Source of the DNA: an uncultured Clostridia bacterium
GTDB lineage: Bacteria; Bacillota; Clostridia; Christensenellales; Borkfalkiaceae
DNA: 39,811 nucleotides
Assembly (NCBI GenBank): GCA_947587085.1
Contig: CANPXX010000009.1
Span: 1-39,811 of the forward strand
Reading direction: 5' to 3'
Numbering within the stretch: position 1 is the first letter of the stretch; every line of letters begins with the position of its first letter. A program made the translations under genes and the position numbers. The notes under the pieces were generated by a model that saw nothing but the letters and a program-made list of their open reading frames with translations, did no database searches and was not told where the DNA came from. Below, in pieces: positions 8,511 to 15,538 of the stretch.

Positions 8511-8530
8511 GGCGCGGCTCCCGCCGCGCC
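8511..8530 (-). promoter_or_regulatory. 5'-UTR hairpin directly abutting the SD of the patatin gene
   Basis: Perfect 8-bp GC stem (8511-8518 with 8523-8530) and a GGGA loop on the transcript. The last paired base is followed at once by the SD GGAGGAG. With the promoter at 8543-8571 the stem begins only about six bases from the predicted mRNA 5' end. It may stabilise the mRNA or tune initiation. Confidence 0.5.
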
Positions 8531-8542
8531 CGTCCGAACTCT

Positions 8543-8571
8543 ATTTTACACGTCTTTTTGCAAAATGTAAA
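8543..8571 (-). promoter_or_regulatory. Sigma-A promoter of the patatin-aro operon
   Basis: -35 TTTACA (8566-8571), 17-bp spacer, -10 TAAAAT (8543-8548), read on the minus strand. Transcription should start near 8536, about 37 nt before the patatin ATG. Confidence 0.75.
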
Positions 8572-8581
8572 CGATTTTCAG

Positions 8582-8609
8582 CCGCTTGCGCCTGTGCAGG
8601 AGCAAACGG
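8582..8609 (-). terminator. Hairpin after the PhnP-like gene, weak terminator candidate
   Basis: Starts immediately after the stop codon at 8610. Outer 8-bp stem with one wobble pair and an inner 4-bp stem (CCTG/CAGG). The following sequence is CTGAAAATCG rather than a T-run, so termination would be inefficient. Confidence 0.35.
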
Positions 8610-9446
8610 TCAGATCTCTATCTCCATGCCGTCGTAGGCGGCGATCACGCCGAAGCGGCGCTCCGCCTCTGCGAGCCGCTCCTCCGAGGGGGCGCTGTTG
8701 TGGGAAAAGTGGGTGATCACCCGCTTGGTCTCTTTCCCGACCGCCCCCGCGGCGGAAAGCCGCCCGAGCGTGCGGACGTTCTCGTCCAACCCCATGTGGC
8801 GGGCGCCCTCCGCCGTCTCGCCGAAGAGAAAGGTACAGTCGAGGGTGACGAGATCCGCCCTCTTGCCCGTCTCTTCGAGATAGCGCACCGTCTCCTCGGG
8901 GAGCGCGCCCGTATCGGTGAGATGCAGGACGCACTTCCCTCCCTTTTCGAGGAGGAAGAGAAGGGGCTCGCGGGAGGTGTGGCGGGCGGGAAGCGGATGC
9001 ACCGTCCACTCCCCCGCGCGCACGGGGCGGAAGGGCTCGAGCGGATGGACGCGGATGCCTTCGGCGACGCTCGGTTTCATCTCGCGGCGGGTCTCCTCGC
9101 GGAAGATCTCCTCCACCTCGCGGTTGCAATAGAGGTCGAGCGCGGGAGAGGTCATGCCGTGCGCATATTTGTATCCGCGCAGGATGAGGTCGTGCGCGTT
9201 GAAGTGGTCCATGTGGGAATGGGTGACGAAGAGGAAGCGGACCGCCGAGAGATCGACGCCGAACCGCACCGCATGATAGAAGGCGTCGGGCGGGAAATCG
9301 ACGGAGAGCTCGCCGTCGAAGAGCACATGCGCGCGCGAACGGATCGCCCTGCCGCCCCGCCGACGCGCTTCGGCGCAATAGGCGCAGTTGCAAAAGAGCG
9401 CGGGCACGCCCTCCGCCGCTCCCGTTCCGAGATAGGTGACCTTCAT
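8610..9446 (-). CDS. PhnP-like metallo-beta-lactamase-fold hydrolase
   Basis: A 278-aa cytoplasmic metallo-hydrolase of the PhnP/RNase Z-like group. The cysteine cluster CNCAYC at about residues 19-24 resembles the structural zinc site of PhnP; THSHMDHF supplies the HxHxDH active-site motif, with further ligands in ARHTS, TDTG and a late HFSHNS. PhnP is a cyclic phosphodiesterase of phosphonate breakdown, but no phn genes are near, so this is more likely a general phosphodiesterase of the same family. It lies 25 nt after dtd and is the last gene of the pepP-efp-dtd transcript. Confidence 0.8.
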   Translation of the reverse strand: MKVTYLGTGAAEGVPALFCNCAYCAEARRRGGRAIRSRAHVLFDGELSVDFPPDAFYHAVRFGVDLSAVRFLFVTHSHMDHFNAHDLILRGYKYAHGMTSPALDLYCNREVEEIFREETRREMKPSVAEGIRVHPLEPFRPVRAGEWTVHPLPARHTSREPLLFLLEKGGKCVLHLTDTGALPEETVRYLEETGKRADLVTLDCTFLFGETAEGARHMGLDENVRTLGRLSAAGAVGKETKRVITHFSHNSAPSEERLAEAERRFGVIAAYDGMEIEI

Positions 9447-9471
9447 GCTTCCCTCCTTGCGGCGCCGCCGC

Positions 9472-9909
9472 TCATGCTTCGTAGAGGATGGTGACGGGAC
9501 CTTCGTTGACCTGTTCGATGTGCATGTCCGCGCCGAACACGCCCCGCTTCACGGGGACGCCGAGCCGCCCGAGACAGTCGCAGGCGTACCGATAGAGTTC
9601 GTTCGCCGCGTCGGGGCGCTCCGCCTCCGTGAAGGAGGGACGGTTGCCGTGCGACGCGTCGCCGTACAGGGTGAACTGCGAGACGAGGAGCACCTCCCCG
9701 CCCACGTCGCGCACCGAGCGGTTCATCTTGCCCGCGTCGTCCGCGAATACGCGGAGCGCCGCGACCTTCTCCATGCACTTCTCCGCCTGCCGCGCGCCGT
9801 CCCCCGCCTTCACGCCCAAATAAACGACGAGCCCGTTTCCGATCTCGGAGACGGGCGTGCCGTTGACGGAAAGCGCCGCGCGCGAAACTCTCTGCGCGAC
9901 CAATCTCAT
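9472..9909 (-). CDS. dtd: D-aminoacyl-tRNA deacylase
   Basis: Removes D-amino acids (and glycine from tRNA-Ala) mis-attached to tRNA, a translation quality-control step. 145 aa, standard length. Both active-site motifs of DTD are present: SQFTLYGD and the Gly-cisPro segment near the C-terminus (NEGPVT). The ATG at 9909 is one base after the efp stop, so it is translationally coupled to efp. Confidence 0.95.
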   Translation of the reverse strand: MRLVAQRVSRAALSVNGTPVSEIGNGLVVYLGVKAGDGARQAEKCMEKVAALRVFADDAGKMNRSVRDVGGEVLLVSQFTLYGDASHGNRPSFTEAERPDAANELYRYACDCLGRLGVPVKRGVFGADMHIEQVNEGPVTILYEA

Positions 9910-9910
9910 G

Positions 9911-10474
9911 TTACACTCTCGACATGTACTCGCCCGTGCGCGTGTCGATGCGGATGGTATCGCCCTCGTTGACGAACATGGGGACCTGGAACACCGCCCC
10001 CGTCTCCACCTTCGCCGCCTTGGTGACGTTGGTCGCCGTGTTGCCGCGTACGCCAGGCTCCGCCTCGATGACTTTGAGTTCCACGAAGTTCTCGGGCTCC
10101 ACCGAGAAGGCGTTGCCGTACAGGAAGCGGACGGTGACGATGTCGTTCTCACGGATATAGCGGAGCGCGTCCTCGACCTGATCGTGATTGAGGGGGGTGA
10201 GGTTGAACTCGTCGTCCATGAAGTAGTAGAACTCGCCGTCGTTATACGAATAGGTCATCTTCTTGGTCTCGACCTGCGCCGTCTCGAGCTTGGTCGTGGG
10301 GTTGAAGGTCTCATCGGAGAGGACCTGTCCCGTGACGACGTTTTTGAGCGTCGTGCGGACGAACGCCGCGCCCTTCCCGGGCTTGACGTGCTGGAACTCG
10401 GTGACGGTGTACACCCCGCTCTTGTATTCGAACGTCGTGCCCTTTCTGATGTCTCCTGCCATGATCTGTGCCAT
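9911..10474 (-). CDS. efp: Translation elongation factor P
   Basis: Binds between the P and E sites of stalled ribosomes and promotes peptide-bond formation at polyproline stretches. 187 aa with the KOW-like N-terminal domain ([12 protein letters not shown]), the tip loop [10 protein letters not shown] whose second lysine is the family's modification site, and two OB domains ending in [11 protein letters not shown]. The ATG at 10474 is chosen; a TTG at 10480 in the same frame is only four bases from AAGGAG. The target proteome here includes very Pro-rich proteins such as the infB N-terminus and the 37874-38488 product. Confidence 0.95.
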   Translation of the reverse strand: MAQIMAGDIRKGTTFEYKSGVYTVTEFQHVKPGKGAAFVRTTLKNVVTGQVLSDETFNPTTKLETAQVETKKMTYSYNDGEFYYFMDDEFNLTPLNHDQVEDALRYIRENDIVTVRFLYGNAFSVEPENFVELKVIEAEPGVRGNTATNVTKAAKVETGAVFQVPMFVNEGDTIRIDTRTGEYMSRV

Positions 10475-10496
10475 CTTCAAATATCTCCTTAATGAT

Positions 10497-11552
10497 TTAC
10501 AATATGATGAGGTTCCGATCCGTCTTATTCATGAACGAAACCACTTTTCCGTCCTTCAAGGTCACGCTGTCCTCGATGCGTATGCCGAACTCGCCCGCAA
10601 GATATACGCCCGGTTCGTCCGAGAACACCATGCCGTTTTCGAGCACCGTCTCCCCGCGCGGCGAGAGGGTGGGATATTCGTGGATCTGGAGCCCGATCCC
10701 GTGCCCCAAAGAGTGGGTGAAATAGCCGTCCAGCCCCGCCTTTTTGAGAGAGCCGCGGGCGACCTCGTCCGCCTCCCTCCCCGTCATGCCCGCGACCACC
10801 CGCTCTTTGACGAGCTCGTGCGCGCGGAGCACTTCGGCGTATGCCTTCTTGAACGCCCCGTGCCGCCCGTCGTCGCCGAAGAGGAAGGTGCGCGTGCAGT
10901 CCGAACAGTACCCCTCGTACTTACAGCCGAAGTCGATGAGCACGGCGTCGCCGAAGCAGAGCGCCCTGTCCCCCGTCTCGTGATGGGGCACGCTCCCGTT
11001 CTCTCCGAAGGCGACGATGGTCTCGAAGGAGGTCCCGCTCGCGCCGAGCTGCCGCATCCTGTATTCGAGAAGGGCGGCGACCTCCCGCTCCTGCATCCCC
11101 TCTCTTATCTCGGGAAGGATGGATAGAAGGGCGTCCTCCGCGATCGTGCACGCACGCCCGATGAGGGAGAGCTCCTCTTCCGACTTCACCATCATCGCGC
11201 GCCGCAGGGCGGGCATCGCGTCCACGAGCCCGAAGCCCTCCGCCCCGAGCGCACGGTACGCCTCCGCGCTCACAAAGGGGAACGGGACGCCGAGCACGCT
11301 CAGCCCCTTCACCGCTTCGAGCGCCTGAGGATAGCTCCCCGCCTCCACGCGGACGGGACTGCCCGCGAGCTGCCTCTGTGCCGCCTCGAAATAGCGGGGA
11401 TCGGCAAAGAGCGTACATCCTTCGCCCGTGACGACCGCAAAGCCGTCCGTCGAGCGGAAGCCCGTGAGATAGGCGCGCAGGAAGTCCTGCTCGATGAAGA
11501 GCGCGTCGGCGCCTGTCTCCTCGTATATTTTGCGCAATTTTGCCGTAAGCAT
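10497..11552 (-). CDS. M24 family aminopeptidase (Xaa-Pro type)
   Basis: Removes N-terminal residues before proline (creatinase/aminopeptidase P fold). 351 aa: N-terminal creatinase-like domain (residues 1-120), then the pita-bread catalytic domain. Metal ligands are visible: Asp in [13 protein letters not shown], His in HSLGHGIGL, Glu in DEPGVY and Glu in RIEDS. The pairing with efp is common in Bacillota. The start is unusual: the -10 box TATAAT ends one base before an ATG at 11558, and the expected transcription start falls on the next in-frame ATG at 11552. No SD is present, so a leaderless mRNA starting at 11552 is inferred. Confidence 0.9.
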   Translation of the reverse strand: MLTAKLRKIYEETGADALFIEQDFLRAYLTGFRSTDGFAVVTGEGCTLFADPRYFEAAQRQLAGSPVRVEAGSYPQALEAVKGLSVLGVPFPFVSAEAYRALGAEGFGLVDAMPALRRAMMVKSEEELSLIGRACTIAEDALLSILPEIREGMQEREVAALLEYRMRQLGASGTSFETIVAFGENGSVPHHETGDRALCFGDAVLIDFGCKYEGYCSDCTRTFLFGDDGRHGAFKKAYAEVLRAHELVKERVVAGMTGREADEVARGSLKKAGLDGYFTHSLGHGIGLQIHEYPTLSPRGETVLENGMVFSDEPGVYLAGEFGIRIEDSVTLKDGKVVSFMNKTDRNLIIL

Positions 11553-11558
11553 AGCCAT

Positions 11559-11587
11559 ATTATACCAAATCTGCGCGCGTTCGTCAA
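11559..11587 (-). promoter_or_regulatory. Sigma-A promoter of pepP-efp-dtd, leaderless arrangement
   Basis: -35 TTGACG (11582-11587), 17-bp spacer, -10 TATAAT (11559-11564). Counting seven bases from the -10 box puts transcription start at 11552, the A of an in-frame ATG. Confidence 0.8.
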
Positions 11588-11600
11588 TGATTTTTTGAAG

Positions 11601-11619
11601 AAAAGGCGCCCGCCGCACC
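11601..11619 (-). terminator. Probable terminator of the nusA-infB operon
   Basis: A 5-bp GC stem with one wobble (11605-11609 with 11615-11619) and a 5-nt loop, followed on the minus strand by TTTTCTTC. It lies 24-42 nt after the last gene of the operon. The short stem makes it moderate evidence only. Confidence 0.4.
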
Positions 11620-11642
11620 GCGATTCGGCGAAATTCTCCCGC

Positions 11643-12494
11643 TCACCCCGCGAGCGCGCGGTAGACGCGCTTCATCTCGGCGGCATCCTCCGCCTGCGTG
11701 CCGTCGGACTCCGACACGATGTAGGGTTCCAGACGCTCGGCGAGGAGCGCCTCCGCGAGCGGTCCGAACTCGGGACCGTACTCCGTATCGGCGAAGGTGA
11801 GGTGCCTCAGCTCCCCCTTCGCGCCGTACATGATCTTGGAGAAATGCACATGGAACTCCCGCATGCGCTCATAGCCGAGCACGTCGAGGAGGATGCCGAG
11901 CTTTTTGCGGTAGTCCTCCGCCGTCTTTAAGCTGCCCTGCTCGCGCGCGTTCACATGCCCGAAATCCACGCACGGCGTAAAGACGGGGTCCACCGCGCAG
12001 AAGGCGGCAATCTCCTCCACCGTGCCGATCTGCGCGAGCTTGCCCATCGTCTCGGGGCAGAACATCATCCCCTCCAACCCGCTCCCATAGATACGGTCGC
12101 GCAGCGTCTTCATGCGGTCCAGCGTGCGGGCGACGGCGACCTCTCGGCTCTCCTTGCCCTGCGCCGCGGGGTGAAAGACGACGCGTCTCCCCCCCATGAG
12201 GGCGAGGGCGCGCGCGCTGTCGAGGATGTACCCGAACGACTTCTCCGCCATCTCCGCGTCGGGATTGGCGAGGTTGACATAGTAGGGCGCGTGCACGGAG
12301 AGTTCCACCCCCTCGGCGCGGAACGCCGCGCCGACGGAGCGCGCCTTCGCCTCCGTCATGCGCACCCCGCGCCCGAAGGAATATTCGAAGCAATCGAGTC
12401 CGCGCTCCTTTACAAAGCGCGCCGCGTCCTCGGTGCGCTCATAGCCCGCCGCAAAGAAGCTGTCGCTGTTGCCGCTCGGTCCGAATCGTATCAT
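11643..12494 (-). CDS. TIM-barrel protein, endonuclease IV / sugar isomerase-like
   Basis: A 283-aa protein of the AP-endonuclease-2 (TIM barrel, Nfo/xylose-isomerase-like) superfamily. Likely metal ligands are visible along the barrel: His in VHAPYY, His in VFHPA, Glu in CPETMG, Asp and His in VDFGHVNA, His in HVHFS and Glu in SESDG. This pattern fits endonuclease IV, which cuts abasic DNA, but sugar-phosphate isomerases share the fold. ATG 12494 overlaps the ribF stop by four bases; an in-frame upstream extension was rejected. It is the last gene of the rimP-nusA-infB transcript. Confidence 0.75.
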   Translation of the reverse strand: MIRFGPSGNSDSFFAAGYERTEDAARFVKERGLDCFEYSFGRGVRMTEAKARSVGAAFRAEGVELSVHAPYYVNLANPDAEMAEKSFGYILDSARALALMGGRRVVFHPAAQGKESREVAVARTLDRMKTLRDRIYGSGLEGMMFCPETMGKLAQIGTVEEIAAFCAVDPVFTPCVDFGHVNAREQGSLKTAEDYRKKLGILLDVLGYERMREFHVHFSKIMYGAKGELRHLTFADTEYGPEFGPLAEALLAERLEPYIVSESDGTQAEDAAEMKRVYRALAG

Positions 12495-13396
12495 TTGCAG
12501 AGATCCCTCCATCGTGCTTTGTCTGCGGTAAGTTGCGCCCGCAACGCCTCCGCGGAGGAGAACGCCCTCACGCCGCGGAGATATTGCACGGGGTAGACGC
12601 GCACGGTCTCGCCGTACAGGTCCCCCGAAAAGCCGTCGAGATAGGTCTCGATCTTGCGCTCCGCGACGCCGAACGTGGGGCGCGCGCCGAGATGGATGAT
12701 GCAGGGGTAGTCCCCCTTCGGCGTGCCGCAGAGACCGCCGTACACGCCGTCGGGCGGGAGCAGTTTCTCCGCGGGCGGCGTGAGGTTGAGGGTGGGAAAG
12801 CCGTATGTACGCCCCACCTCCCGTCCGTGCTCCACGCTCCCCTGCACGAAGTACGCCCCGCCGCAGAACTCCTCCGCCGAGGCGCAGAGACAGGCATTCA
12901 GTTCAGAGAGCTCGCCGCGCCGCAACAGCTCCTTGCAGAAAGAGGCGGCGAGCTTGCGGCTCCGCCCGCCCTCCCCCGATGCCCGCTTCACGAGCGGGCG
13001 CACGGTCACGGGGCAGGGGGCGACTTGCTTTAAGAGCTCCGTCGTGCCCGCGGCGTCTCTCCCGAAACGGAAATCCTCGCCGCACACGACGCGGCGCGCC
13101 CCGACGCACCCGAACAGCTTGCGCAGAAACTCCTCCGCGGAAAGAGCTCTCGTCTCCCCCGAGAGGGAGATCCCGCAGACGGCGTCCACCCCCGCCCGCT
13201 CAAAGATGAACGTCCGCTCCGCCGCGGTGAAGAGCTCTTTGCCCTTCCCGCCGTACATGGTGGTGAGGACGACGGGCGCGCCCGTCCGCTTCGCCTCGGC
13301 GATGAGCTGTCTGTGCCCGAGGTGCAATCCGTCGAAACCGCCCAAAACGAGGGTGCAGGGCTTCGGATACCGCTCGCCGAAGCAAAAGGTCAGCAT
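12491..13396 (-). CDS. ribF: Bifunctional riboflavin kinase / FAD synthetase
   Basis: Makes FMN from riboflavin and then FAD. 301 aa, normal. The N-terminal adenylyltransferase domain has GGFDGLHLGHRQLI (nucleotidyltransferase HxGH-like motif) and VCGEDFRFG; the C-terminal kinase domain has GREVGRTYGFPTLNL and LPPDGVYGG. The ATG at 13396 overlaps the truB stop (ATGCTGA), the same seven-base overlap seen at aroE/aroB. The order rbfA-nrnA-truB-ribF is typical of Bacillota. Confidence 0.95.
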   Translation of the reverse strand: MLTFCFGERYPKPCTLVLGGFDGLHLGHRQLIAEAKRTGAPVVLTTMYGGKGKELFTAAERTFIFERAGVDAVCGISLSGETRALSAEEFLRKLFGCVGARRVVCGEDFRFGRDAAGTTELLKQVAPCPVTVRPLVKRASGEGGRSRKLAASFCKELLRRGELSELNACLCASAEEFCGGAYFVQGSVEHGREVGRTYGFPTLNLTPPAEKLLPPDGVYGGLCGTPKGDYPCIIHLGARPTFGVAERKIETYLDGFSGDLYGETVRVYPVQYLRGVRAFSSAEALRAQLTADKARWRDLCK

Positions 13397-14220
13397 AGCT
13401 TCTTGTCGGCGCGGAGCACGCCGCCCTCCACGATTCCCGTGCCGTAAAACATATCTCCGCGGTACACCTTGTACGTCCCGTCGGGAAGGTCCGCAGCATA
13501 GCGGACCCCGTTGAAGTAGCGGGAATCGTCCACCCGCAAAGCGGGGAAGGGAAGCACCGTCTCGGTCGGAATGAGAAAGCGTTCCCACCCGTCGCCGAGC
13601 GCGCCGAGCGGGACGGCGTTCTCCTCCGTAAACACCCCGCTCGCCGTACGGCGGAGCGCCGAGGTATAGCCGAGCGTCCCGAGGGCGAGCGCCAGATCGC
13701 GCGAGAGGGCGCGGATGTACGTCCCCCCGCCGCAGACGATCTCGAACTCGAACTCGTCGGGCGCGGTCTGACGGAGGAGGGAGAAGGAATACACTCTCAC
13801 GCGGCGGGAAGCGAGCTCGAAGCTCTCGCCGCGGCGGGCGAGGCGGTAGCCCTTGACCCCGTTCACGCTGCACGCGCTGTAACGGGGAGGGACCTGTTCG
13901 ATCTCCCCCGTGAAGCGGGAAAGCGCCGCGCGGATCTCCTCCGCCGACGGGACCTTGCCGCCCCGCTCCAAAATGCCCTCGCGGTCGAGAGTGTCCGTCG
14001 TCGCGCCGAAGCAAAAGCGCGCCCGATACGTCTTTTTCTTTCCCGAAAAATAGTCGAAGAGGCGCGCCGCATTGCCCACGGCAACGGGCAAGACGCCCGA
14101 GGCGAGCGGGTCGAGCGTGCCCATGTGCCCGCACGGCGTATGCGTAAGATGTTTGAGGACGTTCACCGCCCGCGTGGACGGAACGCCCTCCTCCTTGTCG
14201 ATGTTGAAAAACCCGTTCAT
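13390..14220 (-). CDS. truB: tRNA pseudouridine-55 synthase
   Basis: Converts U55 in the T-loop of tRNAs to pseudouridine. 276 aa. The N-terminal motif GFFNIDKEEGVPST, HMGTLDPLASGVLPV with the catalytic aspartate, the KTYRARFCFG strand and the later GGGTYIRAL motif are all clear. The C-terminal PUA-like part is short. The ATG at 14220 overlaps the nrnA stop by four bases. Confidence 0.95.
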   Translation of the reverse strand: MNGFFNIDKEEGVPSTRAVNVLKHLTHTPCGHMGTLDPLASGVLPVAVGNAARLFDYFSGKKKTYRARFCFGATTDTLDREGILERGGKVPSAEEIRAALSRFTGEIEQVPPRYSACSVNGVKGYRLARRGESFELASRRVRVYSFSLLRQTAPDEFEFEIVCGGGTYIRALSRDLALALGTLGYTSALRRTASGVFTEENAVPLGALGDGWERFLIPTETVLPFPALRVDDSRYFNGVRYAADLPDGTYKVYRGDMFYGTGIVEGGVLRADKKLC

Positions 14221-15182
14221 TCTTCCAAATCTTGCGAGACCGCCCGCTCCACCCGTTCCACCGCCTCTTCGAGCGGTCCGAACAGCATACAGCCCGCGGC
14301 GAGCACATGCCCGCCGCCGCCGAAGCGGCGCGCCGTCTCGTTGACGTTCACCTTCCCCTTGGAGCGGAAGGAGACCTTGTACTGTCCCGTCCGCACTTCG
14401 AGCAGACAGACGCTCACCTCCGCCGTATCGACGGTGAGCCCGAAGTCCACGATCCCGTCCGTCGCGTCCGCGCCGAGCGAGCGGCGGACGAGCGCGTCCC
14501 GCGGGATGACGGCGATAACGAGGCGCCCGCCGAGCAAAAAGCGGAGCTTGGAGACGGTCTCCGCATACAGCGCCGCGCGGGCGCGCGTCTGCTTGCGGAA
14601 CACCTCATAGCCCACGCGGGCGGGGTCGGCGCCGTGGTCGGCGGCATACGCCGCCTCGCGGAAGGTATCGCCGTTGACGTCGGCATGCGAGAAGCCGCCC
14701 GAATCCGTCACCATCCCCATCATGAGGCAGTCGGCGGCTTCGCGGTCGGGCTCCACGCCGAGCGCACGGATGAGTGCGGCGATATTCTCGCAGTTGCTCG
14801 CCCGCGCGGCGACATAGTTGTATTTCGCAAAGCGCGTGTTGGAGACGTGGTGGTCGAGGTTGACCGTCACCTTCTTCCGCGCGCCCGCGCGATAGACGGA
14901 CTCGAGCGCGCCGAGGCGGGACTCCTCACTGCAATCCACGCAGATGTACGCCTCCGCGTCCAAGGTCGGCGCGCGCAAAATGCGGCGCATGCTGTCCAAG
15001 AACAGATATTTCGCGGGAATCGCGCCGTCGTTCACCGTTTCGCAACGGACCCCGAGCATGGAAAGAGCGCGGGAGAGCGCGCCTGCGCTCCCGAGCGTAT
15101 CGCCGTCGGGGCGCGTATGCGTGAAGATCACCGCGCTTTTGAGCGCCGAAAGGACGCCTGCGATCTCTTCGATCGTGTTCAT
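14217..15182 (-). CDS. nrnA: DHH/DHHA1 phosphoesterase, NrnA-type nanoRNase
   Basis: Degrades 2-5 nt RNA fragments and/or pAp. 321 aa. The DHH domain shows THTRPDGDTLGS (motif I), CVDCSE (motif II) and LDHHVSN (motif III, DHH itself), then MVTDSGGF (motif IV). The DHHA1 domain ends with RRFGGGGHVLAAGC, which binds RNA/pAp. Residues needed for catalysis are intact. Placed between rbfA and truB as in many Bacillota; coupled by four-base overlaps at both ends. Confidence 0.92.
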   Translation of the reverse strand: MNTIEEIAGVLSALKSAVIFTHTRPDGDTLGSAGALSRALSMLGVRCETVNDGAIPAKYLFLDSMRRILRAPTLDAEAYICVDCSEESRLGALESVYRAGARKKVTVNLDHHVSNTRFAKYNYVAARASNCENIAALIRALGVEPDREAADCLMMGMVTDSGGFSHADVNGDTFREAAYAADHGADPARVGYEVFRKQTRARAALYAETVSKLRFLLGGRLVIAVIPRDALVRRSLGADATDGIVDFGLTVDTAEVSVCLLEVRTGQYKVSFRSKGKVNVNETARRFGGGGHVLAAGCMLFGPLEEAVERVERAVSQDLEE

Positions 15183-15538
15183 TTCTCTTCCCTGTGCAAT
15201 CTTGCGAACAGCTCGTCCATCTTCGAGCCGTATTCCATGCTGCCGTCCTCGATGAAGGTGAGCTCGGGCACCGTGCGGACGCGCATCACGCGGGCGAGCT
15301 CATGCCGCACGAAGCCCGCGTTGCCGCGCAATACTTCGAGGCTCCTCGCCTTCTCGGCGGGAGAGGCGGCATAGACGCTCACATACACTTTCGCCGTTTT
15401 GAGGTCGGGGGCGACGTCCGCCTCCGTGACGCTGATGAGCCCCTTCAAGTCCGGTTCCCTGTCTTTGAGCGGACCGGACAGGATGGCGGCGATCTCCTTT
15501 CTCAGTTCGCTGTCCAGCCGTTCGGTGCGCTTGCTCAT
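15179..15538 (-). CDS. rbfA: Ribosome-binding factor A
   Basis: Small KH-fold protein that binds immature 30S subunits and helps 16S rRNA 5'-end maturation. 119 aa, usual length. The family pattern is visible: RTERLDSELRKEIAAIL at the N-terminus, a VTEADVAPDLKTAKVYVSV strand, and RTVPELTFIEDGSMEYGSKMDELF near the end. Overlaps both infB and nrnA by four bases. Confidence 0.95.
   Translation of the reverse strand: MSKRTERLDSELRKEIAAILSGPLKDREPDLKGLISVTEADVAPDLKTAKVYVSVYAASPAEKARSLEVLRGNAGFVRHELARVMRVRTVPELTFIEDGSMEYGSKMDELFARLHREEK

Noticed and set aside
8610-9446. Assigning the metallo-hydrolase to phosphonate breakdown (PhnP)
   Set aside because: No other phn genes nearby; the fold and motifs alone cannot prove the substrate.
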